Positions 35,833 to 44,260 of a stretch of DNA of 64,000 nt are shown here, piece by piece. The DNA comes from Anaerolineae bacterium (lineage in GTDB: Bacteria > Chloroflexota > Anaerolineae > Promineifilales > Promineifilaceae), in NCBI GenBank assembly GCA_030425205.1, contig JAUIAP010000035.1, positions 1 through 64,000 on the forward strand, given 5' to 3'. A program made the translations under genes and the position numbers. Every line of letters starts with the position of its first letter. Positions within the stretch are counted from its first letter, which is position 1. A model generated the notes under the pieces. The model searched no databases and was not told the DNA's origin. It saw only the letters and a list, made by a program, of their open reading frames with translations.

Positions 35833-38190
35833 TTAGCGGACATCGCCACAGCGGGCAGTTGTGCGTTCATCGTTCAGATCGTGTCGTCGCTGCTCGATGG
35901 TGTTTGCCAATGGTGGGGGTTCGACCCCACGATCCCACATCCGCCGTAATAGCGGCAACTCGCGCCGCTGTACCGCTGCCAACTCGTCGAGGCTCTGCAC
36001 GGCAAGATCAAGGCTGACTGCCGCATCACCAACCTCACAAAGCTCGTGATACACAACTGCCATGTAGTAGTGCGTTTGGGCGACCATAGACAGTAGTCGC
36101 TCACCTTCAGCTTGGTTAGCACGCTCATAGGCAGCGAGAACCGCTTCATATGCCTGCAAGCTCGCTGTGCCGTAAATCCATTGTTCTTCAATCGTCGCTC
36201 CGCCGCGGCGTACATCTTGTAGCGTTTGCAAATTCACATTGCCGATGTTGAAGGCCGCTTTTTCATTCACGAACGCTCTGGGCGGCTGGTCGGTCAACCC
36301 TGCCGCCGTTTCATACGCATCTATCGCTGCAAAATAGTTGTTTTGGTAGTAATGCAAATTGCCTTGTGCAATGTAGCCGCGCCCGTAATTGTCGTTGAGG
36401 TCAAACGCTTGTTGAAGGTGTTCTTCGGCCACCTTGTAATTGGGTTCTTCCGCGATAGAGGCAGTGTGCGCTGCCATCAGATACAACAACTCCTTGCCCT
36501 CAAACGTTTCTGGATAGAGATCGGCTGCATCCAACGAATTTTGAAACGCCTCGCGTGACTTTTCATTATTTCCCACTTCTAAATAGACAAGCCCTTTGAC
36601 CAGTTCAGTCAACACAACGGTGCGCTGCTGTAGTTCGAGATTACTTGGATGATTGTTGGAAAGCTCTTCTTCAGTAAATGTTACTGGCAAATCTAAGACA
36701 TGCTGACCGCCAAGGGGTGTCGAGCCAGTCACCTCTTGTATATCAGGCAAATGCTGCTGTGAAACGTAAAAGTGAGGGGTAAAATCTATGATGTCGTCAG
36801 TTATCTTGCTCACGAACCCATAGATAACTAAATTGGCGTTAACCTGCTCTGCCAACGCTTCCGCTTCTGTGTTGTTGACGACAAGTGGCATTTTATTATA
36901 TGTTACATCTGCTTCGCCTAAGCCAGCATCTGTGAGAGCTTTATCAATTGCCGAATTAAGGTCGCGGGTAAGCTTCGTAGCTGCATCAAATCCATCATCA
37001 AACGATTCGTAATTAAATTGTGCAATCGCAACGTTGAAGTCCCCTGTCATTTTCGCTGGCTGACTCTGCCACCAAACCACCCCAAAGATAATCAGCGCAA
37101 TCAATGCCAAACTGCCAACCAACGTCAATACCTGTGCCACACCACGCCAGAGCAAGGCACGTTGAACGTTGTACGTCACCTCCTCAGCCAAGCCATCGAG
37201 TGTGACCTCGATTCGCTGGTTAGGCAGGATTTCCCGTAGTTGCATGTCAAAATCAGGTGAATCCTGTAAAAGCTGTTTGATCGTATCGAGAAACGCTTTA
37301 CGGTTCTCGTATGGGGCGGCTTGAATTGCCTCCAGTGCCGAACCAATCGTGGGATTTTCCGCTGCTAACTTTTGAAATTCCGCATAAAAATGTCGCGCTG
37401 TCTGAGCATTTGTCGCAATTGGGAATGCTAGTTCACCACCGCGATCTGACCCAAATCGGCCGAACTCCGGAATCTGTTTAGAGCCACCAGCCGTGCCAAC
37501 CCGATCGACGAGCAATTGACCAAGTTGACTACCTGTTCGGTATCGATTGTTGATCGAGTACTCTCCACCGTGTTCCAACGCAGATAGCAAATGACTTGTA
37601 AAGATCGAGTGACCGGGTATCGTCCCACCATCTGAGGCGCGTTCATTAGAAAGCGCGGCTGCGATCAGTTTACGACTGCGACGACTTGCTAGCTTTGTCA
37701 GATAACGATCTTGATTGAATTTCCGCACTACGTCTCGCTTAACATCGGGCTGCTCAAACCTAAACTGTAGAGAGACATTGAATGCGGCTCCAGCATAACA
37801 AGCGTCTAAAATGACTAAAATGTGCTTCGCTGGAAGCGCATCCACTCTTTCGAGAAATGATGTCAGCTCAATGCAACGCGCTAGCTGGTCGGGATCACCA
37901 TCAACAGGCAGGAGATAGCCGTGATGATCGTCCACAATCCCATGCCCCGCAAAGAACAGAACAAGCGAATCATTTTCAGATAATAAACTCGGCAACTGTT
38001 CATCAAGCAGGCGATTGATATTGTCGAATGTCGCCTGCCCATTGAGCAGTGGGGGAATCGGTGTTTTGTAGTCCAAGGAATCATCGAAAAAACGCGCTAC
38101 CCCAGTCGCATCGCGCACAGCATTGTGCAACCTATTTGGAGAGGGATATTCGTCGATCCCGACAACCGTGATGATTTGCTTGCCTGTCAT
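35833..38190 (-). CDS. Caspase-like protease (C14) with transmembrane segment and TPRs
   Basis: A 785-residue protein. The N-terminal caspase domain (1-265) has catalytic His83 (LVLFFAGHGIVDDHHGYLL) and Cys131 (ILVILDACYAGAAF). A single membrane segment lies at about 352-374 (VLTLVGSLALIALIIFGVVW). The region beyond it contains a beta/alpha domain and TPR-like repeats (about 550-690: AEEHLQQAFDLNDNYGRGYI, NNYFAAIDAYETAAG). With no signal peptide, the caspase domain probably faces the cytoplasm. It is the second of two adjacent caspase genes, 15 bp after the first. A membrane-bound caspase fits a signalling or death role. Substrates are unknown. Confidence 0.9.
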   Translation of the reverse strand: MTGKQIITVVGIDEYPSPNRLHNAVRDATGVARFFDDSLDYKTPIPPLLNGQATFDNINRLLDEQLPSLLSENDSLVLFFAGHGIVDDHHGYLLPVDGDPDQLARCIELTSFLERVDALPAKHILVILDACYAGAAFNVSLQFRFEQPDVKRDVVRKFNQDRYLTKLASRRSRKLIAAALSNERASDGGTIPGHSIFTSHLLSALEHGGEYSINNRYRTGSQLGQLLVDRVGTAGGSKQIPEFGRFGSDRGGELAFPIATNAQTARHFYAEFQKLAAENPTIGSALEAIQAAPYENRKAFLDTIKQLLQDSPDFDMQLREILPNQRIEVTLDGLAEEVTYNVQRALLWRGVAQVLTLVGSLALIALIIFGVVWWQSQPAKMTGDFNVAIAQFNYESFDDGFDAATKLTRDLNSAIDKALTDAGLGEADVTYNKMPLVVNNTEAEALAEQVNANLVIYGFVSKITDDIIDFTPHFYVSQQHLPDIQEVTGSTPLGGQHVLDLPVTFTEEELSNNHPSNLELQQRTVVLTELVKGLVYLEVGNNEKSREAFQNSLDAADLYPETFEGKELLYLMAAHTASIAEEPNYKVAEEHLQQAFDLNDNYGRGYIAQGNLHYYQNNYFAAIDAYETAAGLTDQPPRAFVNEKAAFNIGNVNLQTLQDVRRGGATIEEQWIYGTASLQAYEAVLAAYERANQAEGERLLSMVAQTHYYMAVVYHELCEVGDAAVSLDLAVQSLDELAAVQRRELPLLRRMWDRGVEPPPLANTIEQRRHDLNDERTTARCGDVR

Positions 38191-38205
38191 GCGGTTTTGC
38201 GCTTG

Positions 38206-40233
38206 TTAGCGCACTAACGTGTACTGTCGTTCTTGTGTTATCCAATGTTCGGGAACTGCAACTTTTTTTCGCCGCGCATCTCGATCCCCCGTGCCAGTCA
38301 GTGCCAGCGTCATCAATTCCTCAATGGGTGAGTTGATGGCCTTTGCGCGTTCTGCTCTAGGAACCGAACGCCACCCTTCCTGCACCAGATGGGAAAAGTC
38401 GGCCGGGTGTGAGGTGACGATAATTTTGAGGCGATCATCGGCCGAATTCCCCGCAAACCCATCTGGAAAATAGGTGGGAATCTCGTCATCATCCGCCACG
38501 CCAAACGAGATTTCGTTACCCGGTTTTAGCTCCTCACTCGCGCCTTTAATTGGGTGTAACTGGTTGATCGCGCCGGAGATGCCAAAATTTAGTACCGTGA
38601 CGTAAACGGACTGCGATGCCGATTCATTTTTGAGGGTCATGGCGAGTAAATCGCCTTCTTCAAATGTGGGAACGGGATCATCGATCGCGAACGCTTCCCA
38701 ATTGCCAACCCCTGAACGGCGTTTGAGCGTCGTGATGACAGTGTTTGTTAACGGATTATTTACGTCAGCGTTTTTCAGTGCCCATGCGACACGGAATCGG
38801 CCGAGTTTCTCCAAATTGTCGACAATGCGCCAGATGGCATCTTTGTCGGATGCGGCTTGTGTGCGTTGCATCCGGCCGTCGCGGGTGACAGTGACCCATG
38901 TATCTTCTAATAACACGTCGAGTTCGGGGACATGCTTGCCTGCCTCAGAGCGAGGTGGCAGCAGGTAAACAACACAATCGGCTTGATCATCATTCATCGT
39001 CTCGGTCAACAGCGGTGAGTCGCGGATCATCTCTTTCAAAAGTTGCGCTTGCTGTGAAAATGCGGGGGAGAGTGCCACGACCTTGACAGCAAGCGTCATC
39101 TCGCCGTAATCATGGACGACCTCGACAGCGCGACAGCCAGCAGCAATTGCGTCAGGATCGTCACATTCAGCAAGCAGGATATCCGCATCGGCCGAAACCG
39201 CCCGTACCGTCTTGATCTCAACCAATCCCAAGCGCGGCGTCTCATCCAATACCTCGTTGACCTCTGGCGCGTAGATCGCCCACTGCGACCCAACCGACAA
39301 TCCATGCGCTGCACCACCGCGCAACGTCACCTTCAGCCTATCGCGTTTGTCGACACCGATATAGCGCATCGTCGCAACAAGGCGGTCGCCAAATAGTTCA
39401 CGGTCGCGTGCACCCTCCATTTGTGGGTGCTGGGCCGGTTTGCGGGCAGTAACGGCTGCACTGGCGCGTTCAAAGACTGTGCGATAGGAGGTGCCGGCTG
39501 CGGCCGAACGCAACGCCTTGCACAGATTAAATGTGAAGATGCCATGTTTTGCGTCGGAGCCGACACGCGCCTCATACGAGCGCTCCTCATCTCGGCAACC
39601 AGCTAACAGCACGTACTTTTCGCTTTTCGGCAGCCATCCCTCCTTACCGATGTCGCGTGTCCCCTCGTCAACCGCGACAGGCGGGGGTAGGAGTGCGATG
39701 TGTTGTTCGTAAGCGGGATCATCCTCCGCAACGTGATCCCCCTCCACCCAACGATCCGCGTCTCCAAACGCATCCCGCGCCATGGTTCCTGAATGACAGC
39801 TATCCACGATCAGTGTAACGTTTTTCGTCTTTTCATTGAGTTGCCTGATAAACAAGGCGATTCTATCGTCTTTGATGTCCCGATTCTCATGACCATCCGA
39901 TGTGCGACCACTGTCATGTGTGACCAACGTCTCGTCCAATCCGTCGGACTCATCCCCTTCTATATCAGTCATCTGCGATCCATGACCGCTGTAGTAGAAC
40001 ACCACGATATCGTCTGTCTCTGTCGCTGCGACTAACTCGTCAAAGCCAGTCAATATCCCCGCTCGTGTCGCGGCTTCGTTGGTCAGCCGAGCGATGTTTG
40101 TCTCGCTGAACCCGAACTCGTTCTGTAGTACATCCTGTATGAGGTCAACGTCATTCACGCACCCTTCTAAATTACGGATGTATGCTCGCTTATATCGATC
40201 AATTCCAACTAATAAGGCTCGTTTTGTTTTCAT
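38206..40233 (-). CDS. Metacaspase-like protease (C14) with DUF4384-type C-terminus
   Basis: A 675-residue soluble caspase-like protease. The N-terminal domain starts KTKRALLVGIDRYKRAYIR. His84 lies in VVFYYSGHGSQ and Cys146 in LIVDSCHSGT, with acidic surroundings typical of type I metacaspases. The middle has two beta-rich modules. The part around 530-600 (EEGDLLAMTLKNESASQSVY, then NQLHPIKGASEELKPG) matches the DUF4384 pattern often fused to caspases. The ATG at 40233 has AGGAGC in front; the ORF extension upstream is rejected. It lies 19 bp after the J-like gene. Basic residue specificity is expected for metacaspases but is not shown here. Confidence 0.9.
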   Translation of the reverse strand: MKTKRALLVGIDRYKRAYIRNLEGCVNDVDLIQDVLQNEFGFSETNIARLTNEAATRAGILTGFDELVAATETDDIVVFYYSGHGSQMTDIEGDESDGLDETLVTHDSGRTSDGHENRDIKDDRIALFIRQLNEKTKNVTLIVDSCHSGTMARDAFGDADRWVEGDHVAEDDPAYEQHIALLPPPVAVDEGTRDIGKEGWLPKSEKYVLLAGCRDEERSYEARVGSDAKHGIFTFNLCKALRSAAAGTSYRTVFERASAAVTARKPAQHPQMEGARDRELFGDRLVATMRYIGVDKRDRLKVTLRGGAAHGLSVGSQWAIYAPEVNEVLDETPRLGLVEIKTVRAVSADADILLAECDDPDAIAAGCRAVEVVHDYGEMTLAVKVVALSPAFSQQAQLLKEMIRDSPLLTETMNDDQADCVVYLLPPRSEAGKHVPELDVLLEDTWVTVTRDGRMQRTQAASDKDAIWRIVDNLEKLGRFRVAWALKNADVNNPLTNTVITTLKRRSGVGNWEAFAIDDPVPTFEEGDLLAMTLKNESASQSVYVTVLNFGISGAINQLHPIKGASEELKPGNEISFGVADDDEIPTYFPDGFAGNSADDRLKIIVTSHPADFSHLVQEGWRSVPRAERAKAINSPIEELMTLALTGTGDRDARRKKVAVPEHWITQERQYTLVR

Positions 40234-40252
40234 ATTAAGCTCCTGAATAATG

Positions 40253-40915
40253 TTAGCGATACATTTCAAGCGGGAAATCACCTTGATAAGGGACGCTCAG
40301 GGTACCCGAGATGCGTTTATTATTGGCAGCAACCGTTAACTGTGCCGTTCCCCCTCCTCCCATCGAGTTGCGAAGCTGGAGGGCTAAATTGCGCCCTTGT
40401 AACATTCCTTGCCCCTCGATCATCACCCCCATAAAGTTGCCGCGCAGGTAGACGTGACTACCATCCTGCTGAATTTGGAAGATTGTTCCATCTCGCATCC
40501 CCCACTGACCTGCAATCGAAGCTGGCAATGTAGCTAATCGCTGTTCCTCCTCAGCCCGCTCACGCCGCGAATCAAAGTACGCTTTGCCCGCTGCCAAGCC
40601 CCATTTGAGGAGCAGCGACCCAACTTCGCCCACAAGTCCCCCTGTGTCGTCATCTCCAGTAGTGGGGGGAGGAGAAGGATCGGTCTTTGGCGGATCGATC
40701 TTGATCTGCTGAATATCTAACTCAGCGAGATAATCTTGATATGAACGCTCGCTTTGGAAATGTGCCAGTGCTTCCTTTAATTGTCCCTGTTTGACAATTG
40801 CCTTCTGCGAGTGCAGATTGTTTACCTTGAGCAGTTCGCGCTGCAATTTATCGTAATTCGTCTGACGGCTTGCTGTTCGTGAAAGTCCAAATAGTTCGAA
40901 GTAATCTGCAACCAT
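40253..40915 (-). CDS. J-like protein lacking HPD, with C-terminal beta domain
   Basis: A 220-residue protein directly after the Hsp70 gene (11 bp). The first ~70 residues resemble a J domain at both ends (VADYFELFGLSRTAS at the start, FQSERSYQDYLAELD at the end), but the HPD motif between helices II and III is absent; LLKVNNLHSQKAIV stands at that place. A Pro/Asp linker follows (about 75-90), then a hydrophobic helix, and a C-terminal beta domain (about 130-220: IAGQWGMRDGTIFQIQQDG, KRISGTLSVPYQGDFPLEM). Without HPD it should not stimulate ATP hydrolysis in the usual way. It may be a substrate adaptor or inhibitor of the local Hsp70. Remote homology to J domains is inferred by eye. Confidence 0.65.
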   Translation of the reverse strand: MVADYFELFGLSRTASRQTNYDKLQRELLKVNNLHSQKAIVKQGQLKEALAHFQSERSYQDYLAELDIQQIKIDPPKTDPSPPPTTGDDDTGGLVGEVGSLLLKWGLAAGKAYFDSRRERAEEEQRLATLPASIAGQWGMRDGTIFQIQQDGSHVYLRGNFMGVMIEGQGMLQGRNLALQLRNSMGGGGTAQLTVAANNKRISGTLSVPYQGDFPLEMYR

Positions 40916-40926
40916 GTTGTCTGTTC

Positions 40927-42459
40927 CTATCGCACATCAAGTCGGGCGACCTTTTGCTTCGCTCGCGCTTGCTCTGAAGCCGACATCAATGCACCGTATT
41001 CAATTTCGGCCTTAACTTCTCGACCAGACCCCAACTCCTTGGCGTAAAGACGTACAATTCCCGACTTGTCGTAGCCGAGTGTAATTTCAATGCGCGGCAC
41101 GCCTCTGGGTTGTGGCGGAATGTTTGATAACATTGCAACATCACCAACAGGGGTGCATTCGTCGGGATCGGCCGATTCACCTTGCAAAATAGGAATCTCA
41201 ACGACCGTTTGATTGTCAAAGTGGGTTGAGAATGGGTCTGGTGATTTAATCTCGACAGGTATCTTGCTGTTGCGCGGTATGATAATGAAATTTTGTAGCT
41301 GGCTGTTTCGATTGTACGCAGAAATCCCGAGCGAGTAGGCAGTCACATCTTGTACTGAAATGTGTCCCAATGGTTGCATGCTTTCATCGCGTAACATTCG
41401 ACCGGTTAAGCTGGCTGCATAGGCGGCCGCTCCGAGTGCCACGACTTCATCAGGATTGAACCCAACTTCTGGTTCTTTACCAATTAGCTCGGCGACGATT
41501 TTGTGAACCAGTGGAATGCGCGTAGAGCCACCTACCAATACAACCTTATCGACCTGACTGGCTGTCGTTTTCGCTTCGGAGAGTGCGTCTTTTGTTAAAT
41601 AGATCGTCTGATCGATTAGTGGCTTAATCAACTCCTCAAATTTGTCGCGGCTCAAATCAACGTCAATTGTATGCCCACTTGCCGAATAGTAAATTTCAGC
41701 TTCCGTGTCGCTAGAAAGGTCGTGTTTAACTTCCTCAGCCATGTTCCGCAGGTCTTGATAACTGCGTGGATCTTCGCGTGGATCAACCCCATGTTCGGCC
41801 GTAAAGAGATCGGCGACATATTCACAAATCGCCTCATCAAAGTCAACACCACCCAAGTATTTATTGCCGGCAGATGCCAACACCTGAAAATTTGACTGGT
41901 TGACAATTTGCATCACCGTTATGTCAAAGGTGCCGCCCCCTAAATCGTATACGAGGATCGTTTCGTTGTTGCCACCCGAGTTGATCCCATAAGCGATGGC
42001 TGCGGCCGTTGGTTCATTAATAATGTCTAGCACTTCCAAACCGGCGATTTCGCCTGCCTGTTTGGTACGATTACGCTCTAAGTCGCCAAAATATGCGGGA
42101 ACAGTAATGACCGCCTGTGATACAGGTTCTCCTAAAGCCTTCTCCGCATCTTGCTTGAGCTTGCGTAGAATCAACGCCGAGATCTCTTCGGGGCGGTGCC
42201 GCTTACTGTTGCTGTCAATGAACTCATAGTCGGGTTCATTCATGCGCCGTTTGATAAATTGCACAACGCTATTCGGTCGTGCAACGGCTGAACGCTTCGC
42301 CTTGTCTCCGACAATTCGTTCTTCCCCACGTATCAATACGGCCGATGGGGTGAGTGTTTTACCCTCGGCGTTCTTGACAATTTGAGGGCGATCTGCCTTA
42401 TCGATGGTCGCAATCACCGACATCGTTGTACCTAGATCAATTCCGATTAGTCTACTCAT
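40927..42459 (-). CDS. Hsp70 (DnaK-like) without C-terminal lid
   Basis: A 510-residue Hsp70. The ATPase domain is complete (LIGIDLGTTMSVIATIDKAD, AVITVPAYFGDLERNRTKQA, ILVYDLGGGTFDITVMQI, VVLVGGSTRIPLVHKIVAEL). The beta substrate-binding domain is present (about 385-505: DVTAYSLGISAYNRNSQLQN, IPRNSKIPVEIK, LYAKELGSGREVKAEIEYG). It stops where the alpha-helical lid should begin, about 130 residues short of DnaK of E. coli. There is no frameshift signature at the end. It lies between grpE-like and J-like genes at 16 and 11 bp. It is probably a dedicated chaperone for products of this operon. Confidence 0.92.
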   Translation of the reverse strand: MSRLIGIDLGTTMSVIATIDKADRPQIVKNAEGKTLTPSAVLIRGEERIVGDKAKRSAVARPNSVVQFIKRRMNEPDYEFIDSNSKRHRPEEISALILRKLKQDAEKALGEPVSQAVITVPAYFGDLERNRTKQAGEIAGLEVLDIINEPTAAAIAYGINSGGNNETILVYDLGGGTFDITVMQIVNQSNFQVLASAGNKYLGGVDFDEAICEYVADLFTAEHGVDPREDPRSYQDLRNMAEEVKHDLSSDTEAEIYYSASGHTIDVDLSRDKFEELIKPLIDQTIYLTKDALSEAKTTASQVDKVVLVGGSTRIPLVHKIVAELIGKEPEVGFNPDEVVALGAAAYAASLTGRMLRDESMQPLGHISVQDVTAYSLGISAYNRNSQLQNFIIIPRNSKIPVEIKSPDPFSTHFDNQTVVEIPILQGESADPDECTPVGDVAMLSNIPPQPRGVPRIEITLGYDKSGIVRLYAKELGSGREVKAEIEYGALMSASEQARAKQKVARLDVR

Positions 42460-42475
42460 CTGTTTTCCCCTTTGT

Positions 42476-43102
42476 TTATGCTGAAACGATCACTTTTTGT
42501 GGTCGCAAAAGTTGATTGCCGTAAAAGAAGCCATCTTCAACAACGGCAACGACTTGCTCGACTGCCCCATTGTCGCTCATCGGTTGTGTATCAATTGCCT
42601 CTTGGATTCGGTCATTGAAGGGTTTTTCAAGCTCCACGGGAATTCGGATCACATTTTGACGATCTAATGCTTTAAGAAGCTCCTTATCAAATCGCTCAAT
42701 GCGACGAATTAACGCCTCGTGGCTCATGCCTTTAATGTTTTCTGGCTTTAGGGTTTGCACAAACTTGTCGTGTATCCGCAACAAGTCGTTAACCAAGCGA
42801 CTCATAAACTGTTTGAACCAGTAATCGTCACGGTACTTTTGCATGTCGGCATGCAGCGTCTGTGCAAGATTGGCTTGATCCCTTAGCACAGCCAGTTGCT
42901 GCGTGAGATCGCTCTGTAGCACCTCTATTTTGGTCGTCACCTGATCGATTGATGCCAGAATCGTTTTTCCGTCTTCATTCTTTGAAGATGGCCGCGCTAT
43001 CTCGTCAGTCGGGTCGTTCTCTGACGAGGGTGATTCTTCAGTAACGACGACTGTTTCTTCCTCGACGACATCTTCTATTTCTACCTCGTCTTTTGTATAC
43101 AT
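42476..43102 (-). CDS. GrpE-like nucleotide-exchange factor
   Basis: A 208-residue protein. The N-terminal ~45 residues are very acidic (KDEVEIEDVVEEETVVVTEE). A long coiled-coil follows (about 60-120). The C-terminal beta-wing has the GrpE ending VVEDGFFYGNQLLRPQKVIV. The ATG at 43102 has TTAGGAGA in front; the longer ORF to 43237 is rejected. It precedes the Hsp70 gene by 16 bp. The sequence is more divergent than housekeeping GrpE and the coiled-coil is interrupted by a RIHDKFVQTLKPENIKG region, so a specialised pairing with the lidless Hsp70 is likely. Confidence 0.85.
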   Translation of the reverse strand: MYTKDEVEIEDVVEEETVVVTEESPSSENDPTDEIARPSSKNEDGKTILASIDQVTTKIEVLQSDLTQQLAVLRDQANLAQTLHADMQKYRDDYWFKQFMSRLVNDLLRIHDKFVQTLKPENIKGMSHEALIRRIERFDKELLKALDRQNVIRIPVELEKPFNDRIQEAIDTQPMSDNGAVEQVVAVVEDGFFYGNQLLRPQKVIVSA

Positions 43103-43273
43103 GTTGTCTCCTAATATGAAGTTAGATAGTTTCGCGTGCGCTAAATCTAGTAGCACTAGTAAGCCCTCTCGCATTGTTGTGGATCTCATAGTAAAACCTT
43201 TTGAATCTTCGTTAACACATTGATCTAATGTCATCAACAGCGAATGTCGTTAGCAGTTACACCGCTGCGCTTC

Positions 43274-44023
43274 TCAAAACAGGGCATCTTCGCGTGCTGG
43301 CGGCTGAATCTCAACGTGTACATGGTTATCATGTCCCGCTAACACGGTGCACAATCCCATCGCCACTAAATCTGGATCGTTGAAGAAAATGTTTGTGACT
43401 TGTGATTGTGAACGCAGCACAGTCAACATAGCGCACATCGCGTTTTGGTCATAAATCACGTCGCTGTAGGTAATGCCGCCGGCTGAACCGCCACTGCTTG
43501 GCAATTGTAAGTTGCACGCAAGCCCGCTCTCATGTCCTTTATGTTTCGGTGTGATGCCGCCGTAGCGAGGACTAATTTCATTCAGCGTAAGCGGCACGCT
43601 GTTATGATTTTTGCTGAGATAGTCAGCGTGATACTGTTTTCCAGCAGCACGCAACATTTCAAAGAGCCAATTTGTGCCAAAAGAGTAGACATCTTGCGGT
43701 TCAAAGAGGGCGATTGTGACAAACCCTTCCTGCCATGAACCGAGTGGCGCAACTTGCCACTGTGGCGCGTTGACGGCATTGAGCCAGTGCTGGGTATCGC
43801 CAGCCACATCGATACATCCATCATTTAGGGTCGGGTTGCTCGGGTGCAGTCCATTTTTAATCGCTTGGAAGAGACGAATCGCGTTGATCGTTTTACTATC
43901 CATCAGTGCATCAAGTGTCAGCCAATGAAAACCCAATTCGATTAGTCGGGCTTTGACGGCGATGACATCATTGCGCTGATTGGCAGATCTGCGACCAACA
44001 GAATCTCGGATAATAAGAGCCAT
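43274..44023 (-). CDS. PG-binding/MepA-like (M74, LAS family) protein with altered metal ligand
   Basis: A 249-residue protein. The N-terminal ~60 residues fit a peptidoglycan-binding 1-type helical domain (VIAVKARLIELGFHWLTLDA). The rest fits the MepA/LAS metallopeptidase pattern: H164-ESGLAC-N171 lines up with the MepA His113-x6-Asp120 motif, and H231, H234, H236 (AGHDNHVHVEI) match the spacing of MepA His206, His209, His211. The metal-ligand Asp is Asn171 here, and the Asp two residues before it is Ala169, so activity is doubtful. There is no signal peptide. It is the first gene of the protease-chaperone operon, 171 bp before grpE. It may bind peptidoglycan fragments as a sensor. This last point is inferred. 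Confidence 0.75.
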   Translation of the reverse strand: MALIIRDSVGRRSANQRNDVIAVKARLIELGFHWLTLDALMDSKTINAIRLFQAIKNGLHPSNPTLNDGCIDVAGDTQHWLNAVNAPQWQVAPLGSWQEGFVTIALFEPQDVYSFGTNWLFEMLRAAGKQYHADYLSKNHNSVPLTLNEISPRYGGITPKHKGHESGLACNLQLPSSGGSAGGITYSDVIYDQNAMCAMLTVLRSQSQVTNIFFNDPDLVAMGLCTVLAGHDNHVHVEIQPPAREDALF

Positions 44024-44103
44024 TTTCTTCCTTTAAAAACATTGCGATTTGCATTGTTGCTGTCATTACTTGTGTGTGTTTATCTATCATAGGAGCAAAG
44101 TCA

Positions 44104-44169
44104 GTTCAGCAGGACGCATTGCCAGTTCACAAACGCATCAACTTTGTTCAACTTTGTTCACATAGTTCA
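44104..44169. promoter_or_regulatory. GTTCA direct-repeat array (candidate SARP operator)
   Basis: GTTCA occurs at 44104, 44125, 44146, 44156 and 44165, at steps of 21, 21, 10 and 9 bp, so on one face of the helix. The last copy overlaps the -35 of the promoter proposed for the 44261 gene. SARP/BTAD regulators bind direct repeats with about 11-bp spacing near -35. The region lies between divergent operons, so it could control both. Confidence 0.5.
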
Positions 44170-44194
44170 AAAACGGCTTCAAATCCGTTACAAT
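44166..44194 (+). promoter_or_regulatory. Candidate sigma-A-type promoter of the 44261 gene
   Basis: TTCAAA (44166-44171), a 17-bp spacer and TACAAT (44189-44194), about 65 bp before the start codon. The -10 is good and the -35 weak, as expected of an activator-dependent promoter. The start codon is preceded by a GGAGAAAAGG ribosome site. Confidence 0.45.
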
Positions 44195-44260
44195 AAATTC
44201 AGCTTGTATCGGCTTCGGCCGATTTTCGGAACGCATCACACGATAATTTAGGAGAAAAGG

